DNA of 64,000 nucleotides, taken from Gammaproteobacteria bacterium. Its GTDB lineage: Bacteria; Pseudomonadota; Gammaproteobacteria; AKS1. The stretch spans positions 1 to 64,000 of the forward strand of contig JALTKS010000025.1 of NCBI GenBank assembly GCA_027006175.1, read 5' to 3'. Positions 8,789 to 17,194 of this stretch are shown piece after piece. The translations under genes were made by a program, and so were the position numbers. Each line of letters opens with the position of its first letter. Positions within the stretch are counted from its first letter, which is position 1. The notes beneath the pieces are model-generated. The model did not search any database. It had not been told where the DNA came from and was given only the letters and a program-made list of their open reading frames with translations.

Positions 8789-9856
8789 ATGCACGTGACA
8801 TTAGATATATTTAAAACGGCTAAGATTAGTCGTGATAATTATCGACTTTATGTTGCGTTAAATTATCTGAGTTACCTGGGCTTTGGTGCGCATGCTTTAT
8901 TTATTCCTTTATTCTTTTGGCTAGGTATTCCTGAGCTTGCCATTTTTAATATCTTTAGCACTTTGCTTTGGGTATTGTCCTATTTTCTTAATCATGCGGC
9001 GCATCATCGTGAAGCAATAATTTTTGCCGCCATTGAAAGTATCACTCATGCGGCGTTAGCCACTTACTTCCTGGGTTGGGATAGTGGTTTCCATTATTAT
9101 TTTTTACCGATCATTTTATTTTTATTTATTAATCATAAACAAAATGTCCTGACCATTATCGTTGAGGCATTGATCATCTTTGCGGGTTATTTATGGTTGT
9201 CTATTTATACGCATGGTGCGGAATTTGCGGCGAGAGCGCCAGCCACTGTACTAGATGGTTTGCTTTACATGAATATTGCCGTTAATTTTTCTGCGTTTGC
9301 TATTTTAGGTTATTTTTTTCGAATCGCCTCGATTCGTGCTGAAGAGCAAATGGAGTTATTAGCAACAACAGACACGCTAACGGGATTATTTAATCGCCGA
9401 AAAATGCGCGAAGCAATTGATCAGGAAGTAGTTCGGTACCAACGAGATAAAAAACCTTTCTTGATCGCCATCACTGATATTGATCATTTTAAGCAGTTTA
9501 ATGACAACTATGGTCATGATTGTGGTGACTATGTTCTACAACAAGTCTCGTTGTTAATGAAAGATTCTCTGCGTCAGCAAGATGTGGTGGCTCGATGGGG
9601 AGGTGAGGAGTTTTTGATTATGTTGCCAGAAACAGAAATGGAAGGCGGGATTCAGGCAATCGAGAAATTACGAGAAACATTGGCAAATACATTATATGAA
9701 TATAAAGGGAATCAATTTTCCGTCACCATGACGTTTGGCGTAACACTCTATGATGGTCGCTGTGATGTTGATACCTGTATCAAACATGCTGACGAAGTAC
9801 TTTATGCCGGTAAACGAGGCGGACGTAACCGCGTTGTTTCAACTCCAATTGTATAA
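8789..9856 (+). CDS. Membrane-bound diguanylate cyclase (GGDEF)
   Basis: The start at 8789 is preferred (AGGGG at 8776-8780); an in-frame ATG at 8753 would add 12 residues. About 355 aa. The N-terminal half holds five or six hydrophobic segments with no recognisable sensor domain. The cytoplasmic GGDEF domain begins at ATTDTLTGLFNRR and has the active-site motif GGEEF in ARWGGEEFLIMLPE. RxxD (RQQD) sits exactly five residues upstream, the inhibitory I-site, so product inhibition by c-di-GMP is expected. It should synthesise c-di-GMP from GTP. A PilZ protein, a possible c-di-GMP receptor, is encoded 2.5 kb away. Confidence 0.92.
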   Translation: MHVTLDIFKTAKISRDNYRLYVALNYLSYLGFGAHALFIPLFFWLGIPELAIFNIFSTLLWVLSYFLNHAAHHREAIIFAAIESITHAALATYFLGWDSGFHYYFLPIILFLFINHKQNVLTIIVEALIIFAGYLWLSIYTHGAEFAARAPATVLDGLLYMNIAVNFSAFAILGYFFRIASIRAEEQMELLATTDTLTGLFNRRKMREAIDQEVVRYQRDKKPFLIAITDIDHFKQFNDNYGHDCGDYVLQQVSLLMKDSLRQQDVVARWGGEEFLIMLPETEMEGGIQAIEKLRETLANTLYEYKGNQFSVTMTFGVTLYDGRCDVDTCIKHADEVLYAGKRGGRNRVVSTPIV

Positions 9857-9878
9857 CGGGTTTTTAAGGAAATAGCAC

Positions 9879-9912
9879 CTATATTAGCATAACCTAATAT
9901 AGATGCTATACT
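9879..9912 (+). promoter_or_regulatory. Palindromic operator and promoter upstream of the DUF2788 gene
   Basis: CTATATTAG (9879-9887), 6-nt spacer, CTAATATAG (9894-9902) form a perfect 9-bp inverted repeat. Four bases later comes TATACT (9907-9912), a good -10 about 28 bp upstream of the start codon. The palindrome covers where the -35 must lie, so a bound regulator would block RNA polymerase. The same arrangement occurs upstream of ppa (62170-62201). The regulator is not known. Confidence 0.5.
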
Positions 9913-9939
9913 ATAGCGTAATATCCTTTGGACAACCTC

Positions 9940-10137
9940 ATGACAATCGAAACCTTTGAATACTACTCATTGATTATTGGCTCTACAGGGCTAATTTTAT
10001 ACATGCTGTATATTATTTACCGTATGGGCAGGGAGTCGAAAGCCGGTCGTTATGGCATGATGGTGCTATTTATTGCATTGGGGCTCGGGTTTGTCGGGTT
10101 TATTGTTAAGACAATATTGGTTGAGTTAATGGGCTGA
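9940..10137 (+). CDS. DUF2788 small membrane protein
   Basis: The ATG at 9940 is chosen; an in-frame TTG at 9928 is possible. 65 aa with two transmembrane helices (SLIIGSTGLILYMLYIIY and GMMVLFIALGLGFVGFIV) joined by a basic loop (RMGRESKAGRYG). Size, topology and the AGRYG...FVGFIVKT pattern match DUF2788, a proteobacterial family without known function. Two bases separate it from the oxygenase-like gene, so they are probably co-transcribed. A palindrome over its promoter suggests dedicated regulation. Confidence 0.75.
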   Translation: MTIETFEYYSLIIGSTGLILYMLYIIYRMGRESKAGRYGMMVLFIALGLGFVGFIVKTILVELMG

Positions 10138-10139
10138 AC

Positions 10140-10658
10140 ATGGCGGGTGAAATCATTTCAGTTCGTGAATTACCAAACTATTTAGCTGTTAATGCGGTAT
10201 TAATTCAGCAGTTCAATCAGTATCGTGATACGGATGAGGTTCGGCGTAGCCACTATTTTTCAGGGCGTTATGAAAATATATACCTCGATCTTGATAAAGT
10301 GCCGGCGATGCAAACCGTGATGCAACAGGCACATTGTTTTGCACAACAAATCCTCAATACATCCCAGGAACTGAAACGTGGTTTCTGGTTTAACCTTATG
10401 TTGCCAGGGCATGTGACACAGCCACATACACATGATGATGATGATGAGTATCTTTCTGGCGTTTATTACATCAATGCCCCTGAAAATAGTGGTGATTTAC
10501 TGCTAAACATTGAATCAGAGTCTATTCAGGTTCATCCACAAGCTGGTAAGTTTGTCTTTTTCCCACCGGATATATCCCACCAGGTCACTGAGAATAAAAG
10601 TAATGACGAGAGGTTATCAGTGGGAATGAATTTTGGTATAGAAATAGACGATATCTAA
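10140..10658 (+). CDS. Putative 2-oxoglutarate/Fe(II)-dependent oxygenase
   Basis: 172 aa. The double-stranded beta-helix signature is visible: HTHDDDDEYLSGVYYIN supplies the HxD iron ligands, GKFVFFPPDISHQV supplies the distal His, and the Arg of ERLSVGMNF is placed to bind 2-oxoglutarate. Such short proteins are annotated as putative 2OG-Fe(II) oxygenases; the substrate is unknown. It follows the DUF2788 gene by two bases and probably shares its promoter. The fold assignment is good; the reaction is inference. Confidence 0.75.
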   Translation: MAGEIISVRELPNYLAVNAVLIQQFNQYRDTDEVRRSHYFSGRYENIYLDLDKVPAMQTVMQQAHCFAQQILNTSQELKRGFWFNLMLPGHVTQPHTHDDDDEYLSGVYYINAPENSGDLLLNIESESIQVHPQAGKFVFFPPDISHQVTENKSNDERLSVGMNFGIEIDDI

Positions 10659-10738
10659 GCGCAACCCGCTAAAGATGTTGCTTGAGATGTCGATATGCCT
10701 TAGACGTAGTCAACTCCATTGCAAAAACAGGATGCAAG

Positions 10739-11542
10739 ATGCCGAATAACTCAAACAGCAGCAATGTTGATATCGAAAAGATGTTGCTGGAGTTACGTTT
10801 AAGTTACGTTGCTGAATTGCCGTTGCGCCTCGAAGAAATTGAACAGATTGTTCTCACGCTAAAACAAACCGATTCATTCACCGAAGATTACCAAAGCATA
10901 TATCGCCATATTCACAGCATTAAGGGCAGTGCGGGGACCCATGGTTTACATATTATTTCGACAGTCTGTCATGTATTGGAAGACAAGGTTATCGAGGTTG
11001 AAGGTAATCAAACGTTAATTAGTGATAACTTTATAGAAAATGTATTGAGCTTTATCGATTTACTTCGCACAACCCTGGATCTTATTAATAGCAAGGTCGA
11101 GGATTTTGCAGAGGTCGAAGCGGAGCTGGAACGACTGAGTGGTAGAGGCAGTGAATATGAATATAAATGTCTGTTAATTATGGCGAGTGTTTTACATCGT
11201 AAAATGGTTACGTCTGCTTTTGAAAAATTTCCAGTTAAATTTCGTTACGAGACAAATGGTTATGATGCATTGGGGCTTTTGTTAAAAGAGCCTTTTGATA
11301 TTTTAGTGACGAATATGGAAGTGTCAGATTTGCAGGGGTTACCTATTATTAGTGCTCTACGCATGTCGCATAATCGAAACCGGGAAATTCCAAGCATCTT
11401 GTTAACATCGGGTAAACTCCATACGTATGGAAGAGCAATTGATCCAAATTATGTAATAAAAAAGGATTCTGAGTTATTAGAAAACCTTCAAATTGCCGCG
11501 ACAAATATTGTCAGAGGGTTAAATGAAAAATTAGAGGCTTGA
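10739..11542 (+). CDS. Hpt domain fused to a degenerate receiver domain
   Basis: The start at 10739 has AGGA at 10729-10732; the open frame reaches back to 10682. 267 aa. Residues 10-130 form a histidine phosphotransfer domain with phospho-acceptor His59 in RHIHSIKGSAGTHG. Residues about 143-262 have a CheY-like pattern, but the acidic pair is lost (CLLIMAS) and the phospho-Asp position is Asn192 (DILVTNMEVSDLQG), so this domain probably cannot be phosphorylated. Hpt proteins relay phosphate in multistep phosphorelays; the pseudo-receiver may act as a docking site. No histidine kinase is encoded nearby. Confidence 0.8.
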   Translation: MPNNSNSSNVDIEKMLLELRLSYVAELPLRLEEIEQIVLTLKQTDSFTEDYQSIYRHIHSIKGSAGTHGLHIISTVCHVLEDKVIEVEGNQTLISDNFIENVLSFIDLLRTTLDLINSKVEDFAEVEAELERLSGRGSEYEYKCLLIMASVLHRKMVTSAFEKFPVKFRYETNGYDALGLLLKEPFDILVTNMEVSDLQGLPIISALRMSHNRNREIPSILLTSGKLHTYGRAIDPNYVIKKDSELLENLQIAATNIVRGLNEKLEA

Positions 11543-11602
11543 TTTGATTGATGATTCTTATCAGCGGGTCTATTATTCTTGGTAACTGTCTGGGGATAAT
11601 AC

Positions 11603-12295
11603 ATGGCTAAAGGGTCTTTTCAGGTAATTTTTAGTGGCGAAATTATTGAGCATGCAGATATCGACATGGTCAAAAGTAATGTTGCACGTGTCTTTAGCCT
11701 ACCGACTGATCGTATTGAAAAACTCTTTTCAGGTCGTCGCCTTGTTCTTAAAAAAGACATCGATCAAGTCACCGCCGAGCGCTATAAAACCACGCTACAG
11801 CGAGCAGGCGCATGCTGTGAGATAGAAGATACTGCTGCGCCAATCGTTGAAGAAATTAAATCAGTACCAGTAGAACAACCAGAACCCGAGCCAGATGAAA
11901 ATGCTATGTCGGTTGCCGAGCCAGGTAGTCAGATTGGTGAGCATCAAGAGATGGTTGAGGCGAATATTGATACAAGTGCTTTCAATATGGCTGAAGTGGG
12001 AATAACACTGGCTGAATCAGAAAATGTGCCTGAGGCGAATATTGATACCACTAATATAGATATGGCCGAGGTGGGTATAACCCTGGCTGAACCCAAAAAA
12101 ATTGAAGAAGCCAACATTGATACAAGTGGCATCGACATGGCAGAAGTGGGCATTACCCTGGCAGAACCGGAAGCGTTTCTGGAAGCGGAATTTGATTTGG
12201 CTGATTTAAGTTTGGATGAAGTAGGTGCAACGTTGGTTGAACCGAAATCGGTTCCTGACGCTAATATCGATACCAGTCAATTAACATTAGACTAG
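11603..12295 (+). CDS. Acidic repeat protein of unknown function
   Basis: 230 aa. Residues 1-75 form a small domain (FQVIFSGEIIEHADIDMV, VARVFSLPTDRIEKLFSGR, LQRAGACCEIED) of a type seen in gammaproteobacterial proteins attached to various membrane or repeat regions. From about 115 to the end there are four to five copies of a roughly 24-residue acidic repeat, consensus ANIDTSxxxMAEVGITLAEP. No signal peptide or membrane segment is present, so it is probably cytoplasmic. The DNA repeats are diverged, so expansion is not recent. Its stop overlaps the convergent PilZ stop by four bases. No function is proposed. Confidence 0.75.
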   Translation: MAKGSFQVIFSGEIIEHADIDMVKSNVARVFSLPTDRIEKLFSGRRLVLKKDIDQVTAERYKTTLQRAGACCEIEDTAAPIVEEIKSVPVEQPEPEPDENAMSVAEPGSQIGEHQEMVEANIDTSAFNMAEVGITLAESENVPEANIDTTNIDMAEVGITLAEPKKIEEANIDTSGIDMAEVGITLAEPEAFLEAEFDLADLSLDEVGATLVEPKSVPDANIDTSQLTLD

Positions 12296-12621
12296 GCGGT
12301 TGTTTCTGGCGGATTAATTTTTGTTAATTTACAGGCAATTTCGTATTTATTCGTTTCTATTTTACTGCATCGAATAATATTTCCTGAACCGCTTAAGGCC
12401 GGAATGACCAGATTACGTCCCCGTTCCAAACGAACATGAATATTTGCTCCAACGTCTAAGGCACGTGCAGACGTAAATAACATTCCCGTTGCGGAAAAGT
12501 TAATGAGAAGACCCACGCTCCATCGTTCTGAATCATCAGAACGATGCATAACCGGGCATTTTGCGTTAATCCGCGGAAACACACGATTATTCGGTGTTTC
12601 TGCTAAATCACTGTTTTGCAT
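12292..12621 (-). CDS. PilZ-domain protein
   Basis: 109 aa, a stand-alone PilZ domain. The c-di-GMP binding signature RxxxR is present as RVFPR near residue 13; the second motif (D/N)xSxxG appears as NFSATGM near residue 43. It probably binds c-di-GMP made by enzymes such as the GGDEF protein at 8789. The output partner is unknown. It is convergent with the acidic repeat protein, and 64 bp downstream of the DUF2797 gene on the same strand. Confidence 0.8.
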   Translation of the reverse strand: MQNSDLAETPNNRVFPRINAKCPVMHRSDDSERWSVGLLINFSATGMLFTSARALDVGANIHVRLERGRNLVIPALSGSGNIIRCSKIETNKYEIACKLTKINPPETTA

Positions 12622-12685
12622 AATTTATTTAGATTTAATTACTATCCACATAAGTAGTATAGGCGTAGATTCACGTAATGAAAGT

Positions 12686-13501
12686 TCAAGTACTAAATTC
12701 GATTTCATAGCCGCTAAATTTGCGTATATTGAGTACGCCGCAATCGAGTATAAGGTACTGTCCTTTAATACCTTTTAAGACGCCTTCAATATGCGGTGTT
12801 TTATCGAAATTAAGAGAGCTGACTTTGCTCGGGTATTCATCGATCGGATAATCAATCGATGTTTGTGCTGTTTCACTTAGCTTGAGCATGGCATCTTTAC
12901 CGTATTGTGATTCAAGTTTGGCTAATTCATCAGCACAAGCAGCAAAAAGTGCATCACGGTGAGCGGCTAAATCAATGGTGTCGGCTGCACCTTTGAGCAT
13001 TTTGCGCCAATCAGTGCGATCACTCACATGATTTTTGATAATCACTTCAACTAGCCCCGATAATCGGCGATGACTCACTTGCATAATGGCCAGTGCTTCA
13101 CTTGCTCCCTGATCGATCCATCGCCCGGGAAGTTGGCGGCTAATGCCAACTTTAATACCAGAAGAATTCGCCAGATAAACATGATGGGGCTGCATGCAAT
13201 GCTCATCACCCCATGCCGCATCACGACACGTTCCTTGATCATAATGGCATGTCTCTGGTTTCATAATACACATGTCACATTGCGGCAGGCTCTTCATACA
13301 AGGAAAGCAGTGCCCCTGACTATAGCTTTTATTGGTTTTGCGGCCACAGGCGATGCAATGAATATTACCGGTGGCTTTAAGGCTAATAGAATGACCGATG
13401 TGCGGGTTCATGGGCTCAAGGTGTTCATTGAGTGGCATTGCGTAGGCAACAGGAGATTCAAGCCTGGTATGCATTTTCTGCAAGTGACCTATTATTTTCA
13501 T
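12686..13501 (-). CDS. DUF2797 protein with cysteine-rich N-terminal region
   Basis: 271 aa. A cysteine cluster (HCIACGRKTNKSY, HCFPCMKSLPQCDMC, ETCHYDQGTCRD) suggests one or two zinc sites; after it, HVYLANSSGIKVGISRQLPGRWIDQGA resembles the start of a GIY-YIG-like fold as described for DUF2797. This family is conserved in gammaproteobacteria but uncharacterised. It lies upstream of the PilZ gene on the same strand; a shared transcript is possible. Confidence 0.75.
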   Translation of the reverse strand: MKIIGHLQKMHTRLESPVAYAMPLNEHLEPMNPHIGHSISLKATGNIHCIACGRKTNKSYSQGHCFPCMKSLPQCDMCIMKPETCHYDQGTCRDAAWGDEHCMQPHHVYLANSSGIKVGISRQLPGRWIDQGASEALAIMQVSHRRLSGLVEVIIKNHVSDRTDWRKMLKGAADTIDLAAHRDALFAACADELAKLESQYGKDAMLKLSETAQTSIDYPIDEYPSKVSSLNFDKTPHIEGVLKGIKGQYLILDCGVLNIRKFSGYEIEFST

Positions 13502-13702
13502 TATGAGTAAAGACCTTATGATGAGGTTAATAATCTTGCAGGTAATTATACATGGCAGAACTCATTCAATACGATTGTTGAGAATGTGATCTGATTTAGT
13601 GAATTAAAAACCTCAAGTTATAAGATCCTATACCGATACAGTTCTTATAGGATGCTATAAGGCATGGAAGATGTAGACGGTTTGGTGCCGTATTAAAATA
13701 CT

Positions 13703-15103
13703 ATGAATAATATCAAAAAGTTAAGTTACTCAGAAATAGACCCAATATATATAAGGGAATATTTAACCGAACATGCATTCAGTTGTGATTCTATTTCTCA
13801 TCAAAAATCACTCACACTAGAAGCACTTGCTGGGCAGTTATTTATCCCACACCACCAATTTGCGCGCGCGCAATTATTGCGTGATAGCAAAGGTTATGCA
13901 TTAGCTATTTTGCCTCTGGGTTGCCATCTGAATTTTGTCAGTATTAAAAATGAAATAGGTCGCAATGTTGAAATGGCCTGGCCAGAAGAATATTCAGCCT
14001 TATTCAGCAAGCTGGATAGTCAGGCAATACCGCCATTATCGATTCTTTTTGATATGGAATGTTTTGTTGATGCTGAGTTGATTAAAAACGAATCTATTTT
14101 TCTTCCGGATGGAAGTGGCCAAGGTTTATTAAAAGTGGCAGCGACTGACTTTGTTGCCTTACAGAAGACCCCACATATTATAAACATGACAGTCGAAATA
14201 ACAGGGAGCGCTGCAAGCAAAGCAATTGGCGTGTCGAGCAAAACGAAACAAATGCGTGAAAAAATTGCCACGCTAGAAACATTACCAATGATGCCCGAGG
14301 TCGCCTCAAAACTACTTAAAATGAGTCGTGATCCAGAAACCATGCCGGAAGATATTGCGGCTGTAGTCGAAACCGATCCGGCGATTGTTGCTCAGGTAAT
14401 GCATTACGCGCGTTCACCCTGGTATGGTTATAAAGGTGAAATCAATTCTGTTAAGGACGCTATTTTTTCCATACTTGGAATGGATATGGTAACAAACATG
14501 GCGTTGGGCATGGCGGCAGGAAAAGTATTTACGAATAAAGCAGAAGGTAAATTAAGCGCAAAAAACCTTTGGCAGCATTCAGTATATTGCGCGGCTTTAA
14601 CAGAGGGCCTGGCCCGAGCAATGCCTGTACGATTTAACATGAAACCGGGTTCGGCCTATCTAACAGGCTTATTACATAACATTGGTTTTATGATTTTGGC
14701 GCACTGTTTTGAAGAAGAGTTCCTGGCGCTATCGACAGAAGTAATGGAGAAACCGAATACCTCTATCATTGATATTGAACAACAAGTATATGGGTTAACC
14801 CACGCCGAAGTTGGCGCTGATTTAATGCGCCGCTGGGACTTACCTGAGAAGGTGATACATGTAATGCGTCATCATCATGATGAGCATTATGAAGGTGAAT
14901 TCCAACGGGATGTGTTGATAGTACAGCTTGCTAATCGCATCATGGCAAACATGAACATTGGCGATGAAACAAATCCTGATATAGATAACGAAATACTGGA
15001 AAAATTAGGCTTAACAGAAGCCGCCGTTGATGCGGTGGTAGAAACAATCTTTGCTGAAAACTCCGCTGAGCTTGATAAAATGGCAACGCTTCTTGCTGCG
15101 TAA
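13703..15103 (+). CDS. HDOD signalling protein with N-terminal YbaK-like domain
   Basis: 466 aa. Residues about 20-155 resemble the YbaK/ProX aminoacyl-tRNA deacylase fold (TLEALAGQLFIPHHQFARAQLL, LAILPLGCHLNFVSI). Residues about 185-395 are an HDOD domain: KIATLETLPMMPEVASKLLKMSRDPE opens it, AGSAYLTGLLHNIG-type and MRHHHDEHYEGE sequences are the degenerate HD sites. HDOD proteins lack phosphohydrolase activity and usually act in signalling or motility control. The deacylase-like domain may be a ligand sensor; whether it still edits tRNA cannot be told. It is monocistronic, with 576 bp of repeat-rich DNA downstream. Confidence 0.82.
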   Translation: MNNIKKLSYSEIDPIYIREYLTEHAFSCDSISHQKSLTLEALAGQLFIPHHQFARAQLLRDSKGYALAILPLGCHLNFVSIKNEIGRNVEMAWPEEYSALFSKLDSQAIPPLSILFDMECFVDAELIKNESIFLPDGSGQGLLKVAATDFVALQKTPHIINMTVEITGSAASKAIGVSSKTKQMREKIATLETLPMMPEVASKLLKMSRDPETMPEDIAAVVETDPAIVAQVMHYARSPWYGYKGEINSVKDAIFSILGMDMVTNMALGMAAGKVFTNKAEGKLSAKNLWQHSVYCAALTEGLARAMPVRFNMKPGSAYLTGLLHNIGFMILAHCFEEEFLALSTEVMEKPNTSIIDIEQQVYGLTHAEVGADLMRRWDLPEKVIHVMRHHHDEHYEGEFQRDVLIVQLANRIMANMNIGDETNPDIDNEILEKLGLTEAAVDAVVETIFAENSAELDKMATLLAA

Positions 15104-15235
15104 AAGTAGTTTTTTTCTTTCGTAAGTTAATAACAAGCTAAGATCTCTAGCATTTCAAATAGACTAGAAAAATAAATCTTACTTCAGCCTAGGTATAATA
15201 TCTTTTATATCGAATCCCAATTTAATGACAACTCA

Positions 15236-15317
15236 GAAAGCTGCCCGTCCTGGCTTTTCGACGAATTGGTGCAGCGCAGCGAACCTCTGAGGAGAGAAGC
15301 CAGGACGGGTAGCTTTC
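15236..15317 (+). repeat. Hairpin element A, conserved loop with private 21-bp arms
   Basis: Left arm 15236-15256 and right arm 15297-15317 are complementary at 20 of 21 positions (the exception would be G-U in RNA). The 40-nt loop contains GACGAATTGGTGCAGCG and AGCGAACCTCTGAGGAG, almost identical to the loop at 17675-17714. The arm sequence is not shared with other copies. No T-tract follows on either strand. Confidence 0.85.
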
Positions 15318-15336
15318 CCCCGGTTCATAGTTTAGA

Positions 15337-15469
15337 TTTTTGTCTGTGGCACTGTACGTTTCTTGCTGTCTATTTAGCTTTTGTGGGTTGGAGTTTCACC
15401 ACTCATAGAACCGCTGCGCGTTTCATTATGAGTACCCTACCCATCTCCGATGGGTCAGGGCAAAAAAAA
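15337..15469 (+). repeat. Long dispersed repeat, copy 1 (contains the two-hairpin element)
   Basis: Matches 17927-18057. The last 76 bp or so (15393-15468) are identical to 17982-18057; the first 55 bp are diverged but alignable (TCTGTGG, CTTGCTGTCT, GTTTCACCACT). A further partial copy of the 5' part is at about 17745-17784. It contains the folded element described at 15394-15461. Confidence 0.8.
15394..15461 (+). repeat. Two-hairpin element, copy 1
   Basis: Hairpin P1: ACTCATA / TATGAGT around a 19-nt loop. Hairpin P2: CCCT-ACCCATC, loop TCC, GATGGGT-(bulged C)-AGGG. Other copies keep the TCC loop, the bulged C and the P1 loop ending CTTCAT or TTTCAT, but have different paired stem bases. 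It lies directly after the T-tract of a minus-strand terminator. Confidence 0.75.
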
Positions 15470-15489
15470 CCCAGCGCGGGGGCTGGGTT
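15462..15489 (-). terminator. Orphan minus-strand terminator
   Basis: On the minus strand AACCCAGC / GCTGGGTT with a GC-rich loop (15468-15489) is followed by eight T (15469-15462). No minus-strand gene lies upstream; 15490-15680 has no sizeable minus-strand frame. It may belong to an unannotated small RNA, or be part of the repeat element. Confidence 0.5.
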
Positions 15490-15679
15490 GGAAAAAATGT
15501 CACTCTTTTGGAAGGAGATTGACGCTAGGAATTATGCTTGAATAGGCGCATGGTTACTGTCAGGGTTTACTGAGAGTCGTGTAGGTTATTTCAGACTTTA
15601 TGCTCACTCTTTTTAGCCCATAAGTATTATTAAAAAAGCTAACTACTTGAATAGATAACAATAAAACAAGGAGAGCAAA

Positions 15680-16237
15680 ATGACAGGTAAATGTAATATT
15701 GTGTTTGGTTTTTTCTATTTGGTATTAACGGCAGCACTTGGCCCCGTGATGGTAAATAACTTACCGGATATCAGTGCGGCCGCGCAGGGTAAACAAGCGG
15801 CAATGGCACCGCTGCAATTAGCCGCAGACAGTGATTTTGAGAATCAGGAAACCCTGGAGCCCATGACAGATGGCGAGATAGCACGGGCAAATGCAAAAGC
15901 CTTACTGGCATTAAACGCACAATTGAATGCCATCGTACCCAATACTGCTATTAAAGGCGGCCCCCATGCGCACGGTAATCTCGAAGCTCTGTTGAACATC
16001 GCAGTGGGTTTAGTGTTACTGATCCTGACAATTGGCACCCGCTTTAAGCAAGCCATCAGTGCTATTTTTATTCTTGGAACCTTATTGCATTCCGGTGTTT
16101 TGTATTTGGGCGTTGTGTTCGGCATGGGCTGGGCTTACACATTACTTGAAACGGGCATCGGACCCGTGTTGATTTTGCTCGGCTTGTTATTGGCAGGTAT
16201 CGCATCGGTAATGGGCATAAAAGACAAAATGGCCTAA
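15680..16237 (+). CDS. Membrane protein of unknown function
   Basis: 185 aa. One N-terminal hydrophobic segment (IVFGFFYLVLTAALGPVMV), a 75-residue polar and Ala-rich periplasmic-type loop, then three transmembrane helices (ALLNIAVGLVLLILTIG, AISAIFILGTLLHSGVLYLG, GPVLILLGLLLAGIASV). The motif GGPHAHGNLEALLNI precedes the second helix. I do not recognise the family. A strong ribosome-binding site, AAGGAGAG, is seven bases upstream of the start. It ends three bases before pip, so they may form an operon with dtd. Confidence 0.7.
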   Translation: MTGKCNIVFGFFYLVLTAALGPVMVNNLPDISAAAQGKQAAMAPLQLAADSDFENQETLEPMTDGEIARANAKALLALNAQLNAIVPNTAIKGGPHAHGNLEALLNIAVGLVLLILTIGTRFKQAISAIFILGTLLHSGVLYLGVVFGMGWAYTLLETGIGPVLILLGLLLAGIASVMGIKDKMA

Positions 16238-16240
16238 TTA

Positions 16241-17194
16241 ATGCGAGGTTTGTATCCAGACATAAAACCCAATCGACAATGGCGTTTAGCGGTTGAATCA
16301 CCGCATGAACTTTATATCGAAGAATGTGGTAATTCAGATGGTATTCCGGTGTTGTTCTTACACGGAGGACCGGGGGCGGGGTGTGTTCCATATCATCGCC
16401 GATTTTATGATCCAGAAATATATCGCATCATCCTTTTTGATCAACGCGGCGCAGGTTTATCGACACCGCATGCTGAATTGGAAGGCAATACGACACAAGC
16501 CCTTATTGATGATATTGAAGCGATAAGAGAAGACTGTGGTGTTGAACAATGGCTCGTGTTCGGTGGCTCATGGGGTTCAACCCTTGCCTTACTCTATGCA
16601 CAAGCGCATCCGCAGCGAGTCTCGGGGCTCATTGTTCGCGGTATTTTTCTTTGTCGCCCGGAAGATATTCACTGGTTTTATCAACAAGGGGCGAGCCGGC
16701 TATTTCCTGAATATTGGGAACAATATCTTGCCCCTGTACCGGAAGCCGAGCGAGATGACATGGTCAGTGCCTACTACCGCCTCCTGACCAGTGACGATGA
16801 ACTAACCCGACTAAAAGCAGCCAGAGCATGGTCATTATGGGAGGGGCATACTATTAGCCTACTGCCGTGCAAAGAAACCGAACAGAGCTTTGCTGCGGCG
16901 AAATTTGCTCTGGCGATGGCGCGGATAGAATGCCACTACTTTATTAATAATAGTTTTCTCGAAGACAACCAGATATTGAACAATATCGACAAGATCGCGC
17001 ATATTCCAGCCATTATCGTGCATGGTCGTTACGATGTGGTGTGTCCAGTGGATCAAGCCTTTGCCCTGCATGCGGTCTGGCCTCAAGCAGAATTACAAAT
17101 CATCCCTAATGCCGGTCACGCTGCCTCCGAGCCAGGCATCATTGATGCATTGGTGAGCGCCACACGGGACATGGCAAGAAGGATAGAGGCATGA
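16241..17194 (+). CDS. pip: Proline iminopeptidase
   Basis: 317 aa, alpha/beta hydrolase of peptidase family S33, normal length. [10 protein letters not shown] gives the oxyanion-hole HGGP motif, FDQRGAGLS is the conserved DQRG segment, and [10 protein letters not shown] is the nucleophile elbow with catalytic Ser. The C-terminal [13 protein letters not shown] and [10 protein letters not shown] supply the catalytic Asp and His. It cleaves N-terminal proline from peptides in the cytoplasm. The stop overlaps the dtd start (ATGA), indicating an operon. Confidence 0.95.
   Translation: MRGLYPDIKPNRQWRLAVESPHELYIEECGNSDGIPVLFLHGGPGAGCVPYHRRFYDPEIYRIILFDQRGAGLSTPHAELEGNTTQALIDDIEAIREDCGVEQWLVFGGSWGSTLALLYAQAHPQRVSGLIVRGIFLCRPEDIHWFYQQGASRLFPEYWEQYLAPVPEAERDDMVSAYYRLLTSDDELTRLKAARAWSLWEGHTISLLPCKETEQSFAAAKFALAMARIECHYFINNSFLEDNQILNNIDKIAHIPAIIVHGRYDVVCPVDQAFALHAVWPQAELQIIPNAGHAASEPGIIDALVSATRDMARRIEA

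Larger units (their letters stand above)
15104..15679. other. Intergenic region made of hairpin and repeat elements
   Basis: 576 bp without a credible gene. An open frame at 15266-15541 is only translated repeat DNA. Contents in order: hairpin element A (15236-15317), a repeat shared with 17927-18057 (15337-15469), the two-hairpin element (15394-15461), a minus-strand terminator-like hairpin with T-tract (15462-15489), then about 190 bp of A/T-rich sequence leading to the next gene, with AAGGAGAG at 15669-15676 as its ribosome-binding site. Confidence 0.7.

Noticed and set aside
15266-15541. 91-aa open frame downstream of the HDOD gene
   Set aside because: It consists of hairpin A, the long repeat and the two-hairpin element; no ribosome-binding site and no coding bias.
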